From the NCBI RefSeq assembly GCF_018881975.1, contig NZ_JACVPJ010000002.1, forward strand, positions 278,693 through 342,692: 64,000 bases of DNA. Reading direction: 5' to 3'. Position 1 is the stretch's first letter, and every line of letters begins with the position of its first letter. Below are positions 33,551-48,788 of the stretch, piece after piece. Position numbers and translations under genes: made by a program. The DNA is from Polynucleobacter sp. JS-Safj-400b-B2 (lineage in GTDB: Bacteria > Pseudomonadota > Gammaproteobacteria > Burkholderiales > Burkholderiaceae). The notes under the pieces are model-generated. The model ran no database searches, was not told the origin of the DNA, and saw nothing but the letters and a program-made list of their open reading frames with translations.

Positions 33551-36500
33551 TCAGTTGCGCTCCATGTCAATGTCAATACCCAACGAACGGATTTCTTTTA
33601 CCAGCACGTTGAAGGATTCGGGCATGCCAGCATCAATCGTGTGCTCGCCCTTGACGATGTTTTCGTAAACCTTGGTACGGCCTGCGACGTCATCGGACTT
33701 CACTGTCAGCATTTCCTGCAAGACATATGAAGCACCGTATGCTTCGAGGGCCCAGACTTCCATCTCACCAAAGCGCTGACCACCAAACTGAGCTTTACCG
33801 CCCAATGGCTGTTGCGTTACTAAAGAGTAAGGTCCGGTTGAGCGTGCGTGCATCTTGTCATCGACCAAATGGTGGAGTTTCAAGACGTGCATTACACCAA
33901 CTGTTACTGGACGCTCAAATTGATCGCCAGTACGGCCGTCGCACAAAATCATTTGCTGACGTGAAGGGGTCATCTTCAAAGATTTAGCAACATCTTCTGG
34001 ATACGCCAACTCGAGCATGCGTCCGATTTCAGCTTCAGTAGCACCGTCAAACACTGGAGTAGCGAATGGCAAGCCTTGGCGTAAATTCTCAGCCAAAACT
34101 GTGATCTGCTCATCAGTAAAGTTGTCAATGTCTTCAATGCGACCGGTTTCGTTGTAAAGCTGCTTCATGAACTTACGAAGTTCAGCTTGCTTAGCTTGTT
34201 GACGAACCATCTCATCAATACGCTTACCAATACCTTGAGCCGCCCAACCTAAATGGGTTTCCAAGATCTGCCCTACGTTCATACGGGAAGGAACACCCAA
34301 TGGGTTCAAGACGATGTCAACAGGGCGTCCGTCAGCCATAAATGGCATATCTTCCGCAGGGGCGATTTTAGAAACCACACCTTTGTTACCGTGACGACCG
34401 GCCATCTTGTCACCAGGCTGTAAACGACGCTTAACGGCCAAGTACACCTTAACCATCTTTGTTACGCCAGGCTGTAAATCATCGCCCTGGGTAAGCTTGG
34501 TGCGCTTCTCTTCAAAAGCCTCATCAAATTGCTTACGCTTCGCTTCGATAGAAGATTTAATTGCTTCAACTTGTGAGGCAACCTCATCATCTGCTGGACG
34601 AACGTCAAACCAATGGTATTTATCTAAGCTGGCAAGGTATTCCTTGTCAATCTTAGTGCCTTTAGCTAATTTCTGAGGACCGCCATTGGCAACTTTGCCA
34701 ATCAACAGTTTTTCTAAACGCATGAAGGCATCGCCCTCAACAATACGCAACTGGTCGCTCAAGTCCAAACGATAGCGTTGTAATTCTTCTTGAATAATCG
34801 CCTGTGCACGTGCATCACGCTCAATACCTTCACGAGTGAAGACCTGAACATCAATAACAGTACCGATCATTCCAGATGGAACACGCAAAGAAGTATCTTT
34901 AACGTCAGATGCTTTTTCACCGAAGATCGCACGTAGTAACTTCTCTTCAGGAGTGAGAGTAGTCTCGCCCTTTGGAGTTACCTTACCAACCAATACGTCG
35001 CCAGCTTCAACTTCAGCACCGATGTAAACAATACCGCTCTCATCCAAACGGGAGAGTTGTGACTCTGCCAAATTAGAGATGTCGCGAGTAATTTCTTCTG
35101 AACCAAGTTTGGTATCACGTGCAACTACTGACAACTCTTCAATATGAATGGAGGTGTAGCGGTCATCAGCAACAACTTTTTCAGAGATCAAGATTGAATC
35201 TTCGAAGTTGTAACCGTTCCATGGCATAAATGCCACAGTCATGTTTTGACCCAAAGCCAATTCACCCAAATCGGTAGATGCGCCGTCAGCAACAACGTCA
35301 CCACGCGCTACGCGATCACCAGCCTGAACGATTGGACGTTGGTTGATGTTGGTATTTTGGTTTGAACGGGTGTACTTGATGAGGTTATAAATATCCACAC
35401 CAACTTCACCGGCAGCTGTCTCATCATCGTTTACACGAATCACAACACGGTTAGCATCGACATAATCAACGATACCGCCGCGAGACGCCAAAATAACTGT
35501 GCCGGAGTCAACCGCAACAATACGCTCTAAACCTGTACCAACCAATGGCTTATCCGGACGCAAGCAAGGAACTGCTTGACGCTGCATATTTGCACCCATC
35601 AAAGCACGGTTTGCATCATCGTGCTCTAAGAATGGAACGAGTGAAGCAGCAGCAGAAACGATCTGGCTAGGAGCAACGTCAATGAAATCGATGCGCTCTG
35701 GGCTAACCATCATGGTCTCACCAGCTTGACGAGCAGAAACCAATTCGTCGGCCAACTTACCGCTCTTGTCGATTGTTGCGTTTGCTTGAGCAATCACATA
35801 CTTTGCTTCTTCAATTGCTGAGAGGTAAACCACTTCATCGCTTACCTTGCTATTGGAAACTTTACGGTATGGGGTTTCTAAGAAACCGTGCTCATTCAAA
35901 CGCGCAAATAACGCGAGTGAGTTGATCAAACCAATGTTTGGTCCTTCTGGAGTTTCAATTGGGCAAACACGTCCGTAGTGGGTTGGATGCACGTCGCGCA
36001 CTTCAAAGCCTGCGCGCTCGCGGGTCAAGCCACCAGGTCCCAATGCAGAAATACGACGCTTGTGCGTGATCTCTGAAAGTGGGTTGGTTTGGTCCATAAA
36101 CTGGGACAACTGTGAAGAACCGAAGAACTCACGAATAGCAGAAGAGATTGGCTTGCTGTTAATCAAGTCATGAGGCATGAGGTTTTCTGTTTCGGCTTGG
36201 CCGAGACGTTCTTTAACCGCACGCTCAACACGTGACAAACCAGCACGGAATTGGTTTTCAGCCAATTCGCCAACGCAACGTACACGACGATTACCCAAGT
36301 GATCGATATCGTCTACTTCGCCTTTGCCGTTACGCAAATCTACGAGGGACTTAATAGTGTCGAGAATATCTTCGTTTGACAGAACCATTGGGCCTTCCAT
36401 TTCTGGACGGTTCAAACGGCTGTTGACCTTCATACGGCCAACGCGTGACAAATCGTAAGTATCTTCGTTGTAGAACAAGCGCTGGAACAAGGCTTCAACA

Positions 36501-37651
36501 GCATCTTCTGTTGGAGGCTCACCAGGACGCATCATGCGGTAGATGGCAATACGAGCAGCCATTTGGTCCGCAGTTTCATCAGTACGCAATGTCTGAGAAA
36601 TGTATGCACCAGAATCCAAATCATTGGTGTAGATAGTTTCTAATTGCTTGATGCCTGCATCGCGCAATGTAGCCAATACCTCTTCAGTGATTTCATCATT
36701 AGCGTAGGCCAAGATTTCACCAGAATCTGGATCAACAATATTGCGTGCCACTACACGACCAATTAAATAGTCGTCTGGTACAGCGATTGTTTTAGTTTTA
36801 GCAGCTTCGAGTTCACGAATATGCTTTGCATTGATACGCTTGTCTTTTTGAATGACAACAACGCCATTCTTGTCGAGCACATCAAAGCTAGCCAACTGAC
36901 CACGCAAACGCTCTGGCACAAATTCCATTGAACCGCCGTTAGCAGTTAATGAGAAATGGTCAAAGTTAAAGAAGTTAGCAAGAATCTGTTCGTTGTTTAA
37001 ACCAATTGCTTTGAGCAAAATGGTGACAGGCATCTTACGACGACGGTCAACGCGGAAATAGAGAATGTCTTTCGGATCAAACTCGAAATCGAGCCATGAA
37101 CCACGGTAAGGAATGATGCGTGCTGAGAACAGCAACTTACCTGAGCTATGTGTTTTACCCTTATCGTGCTCGAAGAACACGCCTGGGGAACGGTGCAACT
37201 GAGAAACGATCACGCGCTCAGTACCATTGATCACAAAAGAGCCATTTTCTGTCATGAGTGGAATTTCACCCATGTAGACTTCGCTCTCTTTTACCTCTTT
37301 AACCTTAGTAGGCGCTTCGCGATCATAAATAATCAAGCGAACTTTTGCACGCAAGGCAGAGTGGTATGTGTAACCACGCTGTTGACATTCTTTAACGTCA
37401 AATGGTGGCTGTGATAACTGGTAAGACACGTATTCCATACGTGCATAGCCGTTGTTAGACACAATTGGGAATGCTGATGTAAAGGCAGCTTGAAGTCCCT
37501 CAGTAAGACGAGACATTGCTGGCTTTTCAGCCTGTAAAAATTTAGCGTAGGATTCCAGCTGCGTTGCGATCAGGTACGGAACCTGGTGGTTATTTACTCG
37601 CTTAGCAAAGCTTTTACGGACTCGCTTGCGTTCGGTGAAGCTATAGTTCAT
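33551..37651 (-). CDS. rpoB: DNA-directed RNA polymerase subunit beta
   Basis: 1366 residues from [20 protein letters not shown] six bases before this ATG supports it over the ATG at 37708. The rifampicin pocket reads [27 protein letters not shown] with the drug-sensitive Asp, His and Ser. Beta flap and the C-terminal clamp ([37 protein letters not shown]) are intact. A 227-base leader with nested stem-loops precedes it. Confidence 0.98.
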   Translation of the reverse strand: MNYSFTERKRVRKSFAKRVNNHQVPYLIATQLESYAKFLQAEKPAMSRLTEGLQAAFTSAFPIVSNNGYARMEYVSYQLSQPPFDVKECQQRGYTYHSALRAKVRLIIYDREAPTKVKEVKESEVYMGEIPLMTENGSFVINGTERVIVSQLHRSPGVFFEHDKGKTHSSGKLLFSARIIPYRGSWLDFEFDPKDILYFRVDRRRKMPVTILLKAIGLNNEQILANFFNFDHFSLTANGGSMEFVPERLRGQLASFDVLDKNGVVVIQKDKRINAKHIRELEAAKTKTIAVPDDYLIGRVVARNIVDPDSGEILAYANDEITEEVLATLRDAGIKQLETIYTNDLDSGAYISQTLRTDETADQMAARIAIYRMMRPGEPPTEDAVEALFQRLFYNEDTYDLSRVGRMKVNSRLNRPEMEGPMVLSNEDILDTIKSLVDLRNGKGEVDDIDHLGNRRVRCVGELAENQFRAGLSRVERAVKERLGQAETENLMPHDLINSKPISSAIREFFGSSQLSQFMDQTNPLSEITHKRRISALGPGGLTRERAGFEVRDVHPTHYGRVCPIETPEGPNIGLINSLALFARLNEHGFLETPYRKVSNSKVSDEVVYLSAIEEAKYVIAQANATIDKSGKLADELVSARQAGETMMVSPERIDFIDVAPSQIVSAAASLVPFLEHDDANRALMGANMQRQAVPCLRPDKPLVGTGLERIVAVDSGTVILASRGGIVDYVDANRVVIRVNDDETAAGEVGVDIYNLIKYTRSNQNTNINQRPIVQAGDRVARGDVVADGASTDLGELALGQNMTVAFMPWNGYNFEDSILISEKVVADDRYTSIHIEELSVVARDTKLGSEEITRDISNLAESQLSRLDESGIVYIGAEVEAGDVLVGKVTPKGETTLTPEEKLLRAIFGEKASDVKDTSLRVPSGMIGTVIDVQVFTREGIERDARAQAIIQEELQRYRLDLSDQLRIVEGDAFMRLEKLLIGKVANGGPQKLAKGTKIDKEYLASLDKYHWFDVRPADDEVASQVEAIKSSIEAKRKQFDEAFEEKRTKLTQGDDLQPGVTKMVKVYLAVKRRLQPGDKMAGRHGNKGVVSKIAPAEDMPFMADGRPVDIVLNPLGVPSRMNVGQILETHLGWAAQGIGKRIDEMVRQQAKQAELRKFMKQLYNETGRIEDIDNFTDEQITVLAENLRQGLPFATPVFDGATEAEIGRMLELAYPEDVAKSLKMTPSRQQMILCDGRTGDQFERPVTVGVMHVLKLHHLVDDKMHARSTGPYSLVTQQPLGGKAQFGGQRFGEMEVWALEAYGASYVLQEMLTVKSDDVAGRTKVYENIVKGEHTIDAGMPESFNVLVKEIRSLGIDIDMERN

Positions 37652-37779
37652 TTCATCTCCGAATTCAGCGACTGTACAAAGATTTGGCGATTGGCCACTA
37701 CCAATCACTGGCGGACAACACTCAATCGTATAGATTCAGTGTCCGACCAAACTTGCATTCTGCAGTCGTATCAGAAGGC

Positions 37780-37866
37780 AAACCCGATTTCAATCAGAAA
37801 TGAAATCGGGTTTGACCTCTAAAGATCAAACCCAACGTAACTAACGACTCCTTTTGGGAGGCGTTA
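37780..37866 (-). promoter_or_regulatory. Nested stem-loops in the rplL-rpoB gap (attenuator or RNase III site)
   Basis: Reading the minus strand after rplL: a hairpin TAACG.CTCC/GGAG.CGTTA (37842-37866), then GGGTTTGA/TCAAACCC (37808-37833), then a perfect 13-bp stem AAACCCGATTTCA/TGAAATCGGGTTT (37780-37813). The last two share 37808-37813, so they cannot form together. In E. coli this gap holds a partial terminator and an RNase III site that set the L7/L12-to-beta ratio. Gap 37652-37878 has no ORF. Confidence 0.65.
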
Positions 37867-37878
37867 GAAAAGTTTGTG

Positions 37879-38253
37879 TTACTTGATTTCTGACTTAGCG
37901 CCTGCTTCGTCAAGCTTCTTCTTAGCTTCTTCAGCTGTCTTCTTATCAACAGCTTCTTTGATTGGCTTCGGTGCACCGTCAACCAAGTCCTTAGCTTCTT
38001 TCAAGCCAAGACCAGTAATTTCGCGAACTGCCTTAATTACTGAAACCTTGTTTGCGCCAGCTTCGAGCAAGTTAACAGTGAATTCTGTTTGCTCTTCAGC
38101 AGCAGCGCCGCCAGCTGCACCAGCAGGACCAGCAACAGCCATCGCTGCAGCTGAAACGCCAAACTTCTCTTCGAACGCCTTAACCAAGTCGTTCAAATCC
38201 ATAACGGACATGCTACCTACTGCATCAATGATTTCTTCTTTAGTAATCGCCAT
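37879..38253 (-). CDS. rplL: 50S ribosomal protein L7/L12
   Basis: 124 residues. The N-terminal dimerisation helices ([32 protein letters not shown]), an Ala/Pro hinge, and the C-terminal factor-binding domain ([14 protein letters not shown]; [21 protein letters not shown]) form the stalk protein that recruits GTPase factors. Follows rplJ by 36 bases. Confidence 0.97.
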   Translation of the reverse strand: MAITKEEIIDAVGSMSVMDLNDLVKAFEEKFGVSAAAMAVAGPAGAAGGAAAEEQTEFTVNLLEAGANKVSVIKAVREITGLGLKEAKDLVDGAPKPIKEAVDKKTAEEAKKKLDEAGAKSEIK

Positions 38254-38289
38254 TTTTAGCTCCTAATACTTAAATAGTTAATCTGTCGC

Positions 38290-38931
38290 TTATTCAGCGG
38301 CAGGGGTTTGCGGTGTTTCTGTTCCAGCTTCTGGGGCTGCGGCTGCAGGCTCAGCACTTGCTTCTGGAGCGGCGGCTTCAGCAACTACTTCTGCTGGGGC
38401 TGCTACTACCTCTGCTATCGGTGCTGCAACAGGAGCAGGTGCTCCTTCTGCCTTTTGTGCTGCTACTGCGCCCAATACGCGAGCCATTGCAGAAACTGGG
38501 GCCAACATCACACCCAACAACTGAGATAACAACTCGTCGCGGCTTGGAATAGACGCGAGGGATTTAACACCCGCTACGTCCAACAACTTGCCGTTATATA
38601 AGCCAGCAGTAATGACTAGCTTGTCTTGAGTCTTAGCAAAGTTCTGCAATACTTTTGCCGAAGCAATCGGATCAGCAGAGATGCCATAGATCAAGGGGCC
38701 AACCATCGAATCAGCAAGAGGCTCAAACTGTGTGCCTTGTGCAGCACGGCGTGCCAATGTGTTCTTCAAAACGCGAAGATATACACCTTGGTCACGTGCG
38801 CTAGCACGTAGCTTTGTCAACTGCTCTACTGGAATACCGCGGTATTCAGCAAGCACGACTGTTTGAGCTCCAGCCAATTGAGCGCCGACATCAGCAACAA
38901 TCGCTTTTTTGTCTTGTACATTCAAAGGCAC
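38290..38931 (-). CDS. rplJ: 50S ribosomal protein L10 with an unusual Ala/Pro-rich C-terminal extension
   Basis: 213 residues; ordinary L10 has about 165-175. Residues 1 to about 165 are typical ([46 protein letters not shown] C-terminal helix binding L12). About 45 more residues of almost only Ala, Glu, Pro and Val follow. It uses a GTG start with AGGAG seven bases upstream, directly after a terminator-like hairpin. Confidence 0.96.
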   Translation of the reverse strand: MPLNVQDKKAIVADVGAQLAGAQTVVLAEYRGIPVEQLTKLRASARDQGVYLRVLKNTLARRAAQGTQFEPLADSMVGPLIYGISADPIASAKVLQNFAKTQDKLVITAGLYNGKLLDVAGVKSLASIPSRDELLSQLLGVMLAPVSAMARVLGAVAAQKAEGAPAPVAAPIAEVVAAPAEVVAEAAAPEASAEPAAAAPEAGTETPQTPAAE

Positions 38932-39167
38932 GGTTTAACTCCTAAAAAACCAACTGTTTCCAGTTGGGGTTACACACCAGCGTCTGATCATTTGTTCACA
39001 AAGTTCTTGTGAAAATCTTTTCAGGGTCGCCATCTGCGCTGGCTATTACTTTCGTAACGATTAAGAATTAACTCTTTACAAGCAACTAATTCACCAACGG
39101 TCTTTGATGTTCGACTCTCACCCAAAGAGCGGGAGTCGACCCAAAGTTCTTTTTTGTTACAAGCTAA
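38932..39167 (-). promoter_or_regulatory. L10 (rplJ) leader region
   Basis: 236-base leader between rplA and rplJ with no ORF. It contains complementary blocks (CCAGCGCAGATGG near 39030; CAGACGCTGG near 38980) of the kind found in the structured L10 leader to which the L10-L12 complex binds. It ends in an intrinsic-terminator-like hairpin at 38944-38967. Confidence 0.65.
38944..38967 (-). terminator. Intrinsic-terminator-like attenuator just before the rplJ ribosome-binding site
   Basis: Minus strand: CCAACTG, GAAA tetraloop, CAGTTGG, then T6 that runs straight into the AGGAG of rplJ. The structure is a full rho-independent terminator, so transcription of rplJL-rpoBC may be attenuated here. 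Confidence 0.75.
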
Positions 39168-39869
39168 TTAAGCTGCCGCCTGTAACGATGCTTGGTCTAC
39201 GCGTACGCCGGCACCCATGGTGCTGCTTACGGCAACCTTCTTTAAATAAATACCCTTAGATGCAGGTGGCTTTGCTTTATTCAACGCCTCAAGCAATGCG
39301 AGCAAGTTTGACTTCAATGCAGTTGGCTCAAATGAACGACGGCCAATGCTTGCGTGCACGATGCCGGCTTTGTCCACACGGAACTGAACTTGACCAGCTT
39401 TTGCATTTTTAACTGCAGTAGCAACGTCAGGAGTAACTGTTCCAACTTTTGGATTTGGCATCAAACCACGTGGGCCTAATACTTGACCTAAAGTACCAAC
39501 AATTTTCATTGTGTCTGGGGATGCGATCAAAATATCGAAATCAATTTTGCCGCCTTTAATTTGCTCAGCAAGTTCTTCCATGCCAACGATTTCTGCACCA
39601 GCGGCTTTAGCTTGCTCAGCCTTCTCGCCTTGAGCAAAAACAGCTACACGAACATGCTTACCTGTACCAGCTGGGAGCACTACTGCGCCACGCACAACTT
39701 GGTCAGATTTCTTAGCATCAATACCTAACTGAACCGCAACGTCGATTGACTCATCAAACTTAGCAGTTGCACACTCTTTAACGAGGTTCAATGCGTCATC
39801 TAATGAGTAGAACTTGTTGCGATCAACTTTAGATTGAATTGCTTTAACGCGTTTAGATAATTTAGTCAT
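39168..39869 (-). CDS. rplA: 50S ribosomal protein L1
   Basis: 233 residues. [54 protein letters not shown] and the C-terminal [11 protein letters not shown] match L1 of the mobile stalk near the E site. In E. coli it represses the rplKA mRNA. Two bases after rplK. Confidence 0.97.
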   Translation of the reverse strand: MTKLSKRVKAIQSKVDRNKFYSLDDALNLVKECATAKFDESIDVAVQLGIDAKKSDQVVRGAVVLPAGTGKHVRVAVFAQGEKAEQAKAAGAEIVGMEELAEQIKGGKIDFDILIASPDTMKIVGTLGQVLGPRGLMPNPKVGTVTPDVATAVKNAKAGQVQFRVDKAGIVHASIGRRSFEPTALKSNLLALLEALNKAKPPASKGIYLKKVAVSSTMGAGVRVDQASLQAAA

Positions 39870-39871
39870 GA

Positions 39872-40303
39872 TTAGAGACCTTCCACAGTGATGCCCATGG
39901 AACGGGCGCTACCAGCGATTGTTCTAACAGCTGCGTCCATATCGGCTGCTGTCAAATCTGGCATCTTTGCTTTAGCGATTTCTTCCGCTTGAGCACGAGT
40001 AATTGAACCCACTTTATCGGTATGAGGACGTGGTGATCCTTTTTCAATCTTCGCAGCCTTCTTGATCATGATGGTCGCTGGAGGAGTCTTCATGATGAAT
40101 GTGAAGCTCTTATCAGCAAACGCTGTAATCACGACTGGAATTGGAAGACCTGGTTCCATGCTCTGAGTTTGAGCATTGAACGCCTTACAGAATTCCATAA
40201 TGTTAAGACCGCGTTGACCCAATGCTGGACCTACGGGTGGTGATGGATTTGCTTTACCTGCAGGGATCTGCAGCTTGATAAAGCCAATAATCTTCTTTGC
40301 CAT
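39872..40303 (-). CDS. rplK: 50S ribosomal protein L11
   Basis: 143 residues. [39 protein letters not shown] is the classical N-terminal domain, followed by the rRNA-binding C-terminal domain ([24 protein letters not shown]). Base of the GTPase stalk. It begins a new transcription unit after the nusG terminator. Confidence 0.97.
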   Translation of the reverse strand: MAKKIIGFIKLQIPAGKANPSPPVGPALGQRGLNIMEFCKAFNAQTQSMEPGLPIPVVITAFADKSFTFIMKTPPATIMIKKAAKIEKGSPRPHTDKVGSITRAQAEEIAKAKMPDLTAADMDAAVRTIAGSARSMGITVEGL

Positions 40304-40446
40304 GTGTGCTCCTTAAAGCGCGCCTAACCTCATAAGGAAAGACCGCTGTTGAGTAAACGCTTCGCTAGTTTTTGGCTTTCTAGCTCCGCTCCTCGGTTAA
40401 TTACTAAATCTAAATAACCATCTAAAACAACTTTTACTGCTACCGC
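40304..40446 (-). promoter_or_regulatory. rplKA leader/promoter region
   Basis: 143-base AT-rich region between the nusG terminator and rplK with no ORF. A promoter for rplKA is expected here, but I see only a weak TTGTTT-17-TTAGTA pair on the minus strand. SD AAGGAG precedes rplK. Confidence 0.4.
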
Positions 40447-40469
40447 AAAAAAGGACTAAGTCCTTGTTT
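40447..40469 (-). terminator. Terminator after nusG
   Basis: Minus strand: AAGGAC-TTA-GTCCTT followed by a T run, directly after the nusG stop. A short stem, but with A and T runs on either side. Confidence 0.7.
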
Positions 40470-41042
40470 TTACATCTTCTCTACCTGGCCGAACTCCAGC
40501 TCAACTGGGGTACCGCGGCCAAAAATTGTAACAGAAACGCGCAATCTTGACTTCTCATAATTGACTTCTTCGATATTTCCGTTGAAATCAACAAATGGTC
40601 CTTCTTTAACTCGCACGATCTCGCCAACTTCAAATAGGGTCTTAGGCTTAGGTTTATCCACCCCAGCCTGCATTTGATCCATGATTTTTGCTACTTCCGC
40701 AGTGGAAATCGGGCTTGGGCGGTTACGAACCCCACCTACAAAGCCAGTCACTTTTGGAGTGTTTTTTACTAAATGCCAGCTTTCATCCGTCATTTCCATC
40801 TCAATCAGGACATATCCTGGGAAGAAACGACGCTCAGAAACTGACTTAGTGCCGGACTTGATCTCCACAACCTCTTCGGAAGGGACCAAAATACGGCCGA
40901 ATTTCTCAGGCATACCAGAGCGTGCAATACGCTCTTCAAGGCCTTTTTTCACGCTCTTTTCCATTCCAGAATAAGCATGAATGACGTACCAGCGCATATT
41001 GCCGGTAGCCTGTGGATTAGTAGCTACTTCAGAATCAATCAT
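40470..41042 (-). CDS. nusG: Transcription termination/antitermination factor NusG
   Basis: 190 residues. NGN domain ([56 protein letters not shown]) and C-terminal KOW domain ([24 protein letters not shown]). It binds the RNA polymerase clamp and contacts Rho or S10. The start at residue 16 (MRWYV) is an alternative. Operon with secE, 7 bases apart. Confidence 0.97.
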   Translation of the reverse strand: MIDSEVATNPQATGNMRWYVIHAYSGMEKSVKKGLEERIARSGMPEKFGRILVPSEEVVEIKSGTKSVSERRFFPGYVLIEMEMTDESWHLVKNTPKVTGFVGGVRNRPSPISTAEVAKIMDQMQAGVDKPKPKTLFEVGEIVRVKEGPFVDFNGNIEEVNYEKSRLRVSVTIFGRGTPVELEFGQVEKM

Positions 41043-41049
41043 TTTTTAC

Positions 41050-41427
41050 TCACTTCCAGCCCAAAAAGACTGAAAAAACTAGCCATTCAATCAATTTGTC
41101 TGCAATCCACAAAAACAAGAACATGATCAGAACAAAGCCAAATACGACTAGAGTCATTTGGGTGGTCTCTTTACGAGTTGGCCAAACAACCTTTTTTACT
41201 TCATACCAAGAATCTTTTGCGTAGGCGATGAAACGACGCCCATCAGGAGAAATTGCCACAATCAAAACTGCAGCTGCGATGCCGCCAAATAAAACAGCAA
41301 GACGAATCAATATAGATTGATCAGCGAGCGTGTAGTACAAAACTAACGCTGCAACGACGATTAAAGCAGCGAGTACAGTGACCCAGCTGCTTTTTTCTTC
41401 AGAATGACTTGCTGTTTGATGAGACAT
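41050..41427 (-). CDS. secE: Preprotein translocase subunit SecE
   Basis: 125 residues with three membrane segments. The conserved cytoplasmic amphipathic helix (FIAYAKDSWYEVKKVVWPTRKETTQMT) and last transmembrane helix define SecE. The three-helix form is the longer proteobacterial type. It lies between tRNA-Trp and nusG. Confidence 0.96.
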   Translation of the reverse strand: MSHQTASHSEEKSSWVTVLAALIVVAALVLYYTLADQSILIRLAVLFGGIAAAVLIVAISPDGRRFIAYAKDSWYEVKKVVWPTRKETTQMTLVVFGFVLIMFLFLWIADKLIEWLVFSVFLGWK

Positions 41428-41447
41428 TTTGCTTTCAGTTCAAATCG

Positions 41448-41523
41448 TGGCAGGGGCGGAGGGCATCGAACCCCCAACCTTTGGTTTTGGAGACCAACGC
41501 TCTGCCAATTGAGCTACACCCCT
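41448..41523 (-). tRNA. tRNA-Trp (CCA)
   Basis: 76 nt; 7-bp acceptor stem AGGGGTG/CGCCCCT, encoded CCA, anticodon loop CTCCAAA with CCA. It lies between tufB and secE, the usual betaproteobacterial place. Confidence 0.97.
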
Positions 41524-41550
41524 TTATAAAAACTCATTACAAATGACTAC

Positions 41551-42741
41551 TTAAGCCAAAATCTTTGCAACCACACCGGCGCCAACAGTACGGCCACCTT
41601 CACGGATCGCAAAACGTAAACCTTCTTCCATCGCGATTGGAGCGATGAGCTTTACGGTAATCGAAACGTTATCACCAGGCATCACCATTTCTTTGTCTTT
41701 TGGCAACTCGATTGAACCAGTTACGTCCGTTGTACGGAAGTAAAACTGTGGACGATAGTTGTTAAAGAATGGAGTATGACGACCACCTTCGTCTTTACCC
41801 AAGATGTAAACCTCGGCTGTAAAGTGAGTATGTGGGGTGATTGAACCTGGCTTAGCCAATACTTGGCCGCGCTCAACTTCTTCACGTTTTGTACCACGTA
41901 ACAAGATACCAACGTTATCGCCTGCTTGACCTTGGTCGAGCAATTTGCGGAACATTTCAACACCAGTACAAGTTGTCTTGAGTGTTGGCTTGATACCAAT
42001 GATTTCGATCTCTTCACCAACTTTAACGATACCGCGCTCGATACGGCCTGTAACTACAGTACCGCGACCAGAGATAGAGAACACGTCTTCTACTGGCATC
42101 AAGAAGGCGCCATCAACAGCACGTTCTGGAGTAGGAATAAAGGTATCTAATGCTTCAGCCAATTTCATGATGGCTTCTTTACCCAATGGGCCTTCGTCGC
42201 CTTCAAGGGCTAACTTAGCAGAACCACGAACGATTGGTGTGTCATCACCAGGGAATTTGTATTTAGATAAAAGCTCACGAACTTCCATTTCTACGAGCTC
42301 TAACAACTCTTCGTCATCAACCATGTCGCACTTGTTCAGGAACACGATGATGTAAGGAACACCCACTTGGCGTGCCAAGAGGATGTGTTCACGAGTTTGT
42401 GGCATTGGGCCGTCAGCAGCAGAGCAAACTAAAATTGCGCCGTCCATCTGAGCAGCACCAGTAATCATGTTCTTAACGTAGTCAGCATGTCCTGGGCAAT
42501 CAACGTGTGCATAGTGACGGTTTGCTGTCTCGTACTCAACGTGTGCTGTATTAATCGTAATACCGCGTGCTTTTTCTTCTGGAGCAGCATCGATCTGATC
42601 GTATGCTTTAGCTTCGCCACCGAATGCTTTAGAAAGCACGGTTGCAATTGCTGCTGTCAATGTGGTTTTACCGTGGTCAACGTGACCGATGGTGCCTACG
42701 TTTACGTGCGGTTTTGTCCGCTCGAATTTTTCTTTTGCCAT
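41551..42741 (-). CDS. tufB: Elongation factor Tu (copy B, tRNA-tufB operon)
   Basis: 396 residues, identical in translation to the copy at 24736-25926, including the shadow frames. Identity appears to extend beyond the gene: 41546-42755 matches 24731-25940, about 1.2 kb, with different flanks on both sides. The gene follows tRNA-Thr and precedes tRNA-Trp, as tufB does in E. coli. Confidence 0.98.
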   Translation of the reverse strand: MAKEKFERTKPHVNVGTIGHVDHGKTTLTAAIATVLSKAFGGEAKAYDQIDAAPEEKARGITINTAHVEYETANRHYAHVDCPGHADYVKNMITGAAQMDGAILVCSAADGPMPQTREHILLARQVGVPYIIVFLNKCDMVDDEELLELVEMEVRELLSKYKFPGDDTPIVRGSAKLALEGDEGPLGKEAIMKLAEALDTFIPTPERAVDGAFLMPVEDVFSISGRGTVVTGRIERGIVKVGEEIEIIGIKPTLKTTCTGVEMFRKLLDQGQAGDNVGILLRGTKREEVERGQVLAKPGSITPHTHFTAEVYILGKDEGGRHTPFFNNYRPQFYFRTTDVTGSIELPKDKEMVMPGDNVSITVKLIAPIAMEEGLRFAIREGGRTVGAGVVAKILA

Positions 42742-42805
42742 TTTTAATCTGCCTTTAGTTAACTCTTAAACCAAACACGAAATACACAATTAATAAAATC
42801 AAACA

Positions 42806-42880
<75 letters not shown>

Positions 42881-42901
42881 CAAATCTAATGCAACAAATT
42901 C

Positions 42902-42975
42902 TGGAGCGGGATAAGAGAATCGAACTCTTGACCGAAGATTGGAAATCTGCTGTTTTACCATTAAACTAATCCCGC
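42902..42975 (-). tRNA. tRNA-Gly (TCC)
   Basis: 74 nt, acceptor GCGGGAT paired with ATCCCGC, encoded CCA, anticodon loop TTTCCAA. Confidence 0.97.
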
Positions 42976-42980
42976 ACATC

Positions 42981-43065
42981 TGGTGGAGGGGGTAGGATTC
43001 GAACCTACGTAGGCATAGCCAACAGATTTACAGTCTGCCTCCTTTAGCCGCTCGGACACCCCTCC
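42981..43065 (-). tRNA. tRNA-Tyr (GTA)
   Basis: 85 nt with a long variable arm typical of bacterial tyrosine tRNA; acceptor GGAGGGG paired with CCCCTCC, encoded CCA, anticodon loop CTGTAAA. Confidence 0.97.
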
Positions 43066-43076
43066 GCGAACCCAAT

Positions 43077-43105
43077 ATTCTGACTCCAAATGGAGTTTCT
43101 GTCAA
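43077..43105 (-). promoter_or_regulatory. Promoter of the tRNA-Tyr-Gly-Thr-tufB operon
   Basis: Minus strand: consensus TTGACA (43100-43105), 17-base spacer, CAGAAT (43077-43082), ending 11 bases before tRNA-Tyr. It lies just past the rRNA operon terminator. Confidence 0.8.
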
Positions 43106-43129
43106 TATCTCTAAACGCTTTGCACAAGT

Positions 43130-43160
43130 AAAAACGCCCAGACCTAAGAGGGTCTGGGCG
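43130..43160 (-). terminator. Rho-independent terminator of the rRNA operon
   Basis: Minus strand: CGCCCAGACC/GGTCTGGGCG, a 10-bp GC-rich stem with a 6-base loop, then TTTTT. It ends the rrn transcript about 10 bases after 5S. Confidence 0.95.
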
Positions 43161-43170
43161 TCGCATTGGT

Positions 43171-43285
43171 GCCCGGCAGTTACCTACTTTCACACGGGTA
43201 ATCCGCACTATCATCGGCGTAAAGTCGTTTCACTGTCCTGTTCGGGATGGGAAGGAGTGGTTCCAACTTGCTATGGTCACCGGGC
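43171..43285 (-). rRNA. rrf: 5S ribosomal RNA
   Basis: About 115 nt; ends pair as GCCCGG(T)/(A)CTGCCGGGC, with the usual internal CCCGAACAGGAC and GATGATAGTGCGGATTACCCGTGTG segments of betaproteobacterial 5S. Exact ends may differ by a base or two. Confidence 0.93.
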
Positions 43286-43390
43286 GTAGAGGGTCGAGTT
43301 GCTGATTAAATCAACAACTCTATTTGAGTAAGCATGTAATAAGGATGCAGATTAAATCTGGCAAACATCCAACACAATAGTGCTGGTTAT

Positions 43391-46265
<2,875 letters not shown>

Positions 46266-46532
46266 TATAACGAGCACCATTGCTAGTAACCGTTATAGGT
46301 TTTACTTCTACTTCTGACATGTTTGCCGTAATCCAAACTGTAAGTACTTTGTTAAGGACTTGGTAAAACTCGTTTGTATTACTGATTGATGATTCAATCT
46401 TTACCCTTATTACATTGTCAAATGTCCTCTCAAAGAAACATTTGACACTTTGCTTACTCAAATTTTTAAAGAACAGCCATAAATGGCAAAACTAAACAAT
46501 CGTTGGATCGCTTAGTTTTGACATTTAGATGA
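46266..46532 (-). promoter_or_regulatory. tRNA-Ala to 23S spacer with boxA-like antitermination element
   Basis: 267-base spacer with no gene. On the minus strand at 46462-46475 it holds GTTCTTTAAAAATT, a boxA-like element of the kind bound by NusB-S10. Confidence 0.6.
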
Positions 46533-46608
46533 TGGTGGAGGATGACGGGATCGAACCGACGACCCCCTGCTTGCAAAGCAGGTGCTCTCCCAGCTGAGCT
46601 AATCCCCC
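46533..46608 (-). tRNA. tRNA-Ala (TGC) in the 16S-23S spacer
   Basis: 76 nt, acceptor GGGGGAT/ATCCTCC with one G-T style mismatch, encoded CCA, anticodon loop TTTGCAA. Confidence 0.97.
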
Positions 46609-46638
46609 AACGTCCCACTAAGTCTTGTTTCTGGCTGG

Positions 46639-46715
46639 TGGTGGGTCTGGTAGGACTTGAACCTACGACCCCTGCGTTATCAACACAGTGCTCTAACCAG
46701 CTGAGCTACAGACCC
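46639..46715 (-). tRNA. tRNA-Ile (GAT) in the 16S-23S spacer
   Basis: 77 nt, acceptor GGGTCTG/CAGACCC, encoded CCA, anticodon GAT. Ile-Ala is the standard spacer pair. Confidence 0.97.
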
Positions 46716-46770
46716 GTGGCTTTTATTGTCAACCGATAAGTGTGGGCACTAGGATTCAGCATCTTTTCTC

Positions 46771-48308
<1,538 letters not shown>

Positions 48309-48788
48309 TTCCTGTGATCCTTGCGGATCGTCGCACTCATTCAAGAAATTGACTTGGTAATAAAACCAAATCTTTTTACTGTCTATGAGTACTATTTATT
48401 TACATCTGTCCCGAAGGACTGGATGCTTTCACTTAGTACCCACAATTATCGGTTGACTAATTTTTAAAGAGGGCTGACTTATTTCGTATTTCGTAAAACA
48501 TTCAGCAGAGAGGTGAGACTATATCCCACTTTTTTAGGTTCGTCAACACCTTTCGTAGTCTTTTACTTAAAAAAGGTGAAGTTTTTTCTTTCTTTGGAAA
48601 TAAACCCAATAAAAACAAGGGTTTAGTTTTCGAAAAAAAATTACCTTTTTTTAAAAAATTTCAATTTTTTTTGTGTTTTGCCTCAATCAGCCAAAAAATT
48701 ATGCTGTTTTTTCATGTTTATTTAGCCTTTTTCCAACAAACCTAGGGAAAACCCTGAAATTTTCACCTATAACTGCTAATATGGTTTG
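48309..48788 (-). promoter_or_regulatory. rRNA operon leader, promoter and AT-rich upstream region
   Basis: 480 bases without a gene. On the minus strand, from upstream: a very AT-rich tract (about 48560-48720) likely to act as an UP element, the promoter at 48518-48546, then a leader with boxA-like CTCTTTAAAAATT (about 48459-48471) before 16S. It also serves as the upstream region of the plus-strand GNAT gene. Confidence 0.75.
48518..48546 (-). promoter_or_regulatory. rrnP: Sigma70 promoter of the rRNA operon
   Basis: Minus strand: TTGACG (48541-48546), 17-base spacer, TATAGT (48518-48523). The predicted start lies about 200 bases upstream of 16S, leaving room for the boxA-containing leader. 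Confidence 0.85.

Noticed and set aside
37652..37708. Extra 19 codons at the start of rpoB
   Set aside because: GGAGA and the conserved [10 protein letters not shown] start support 37651; the longer start lies in the leader structures.
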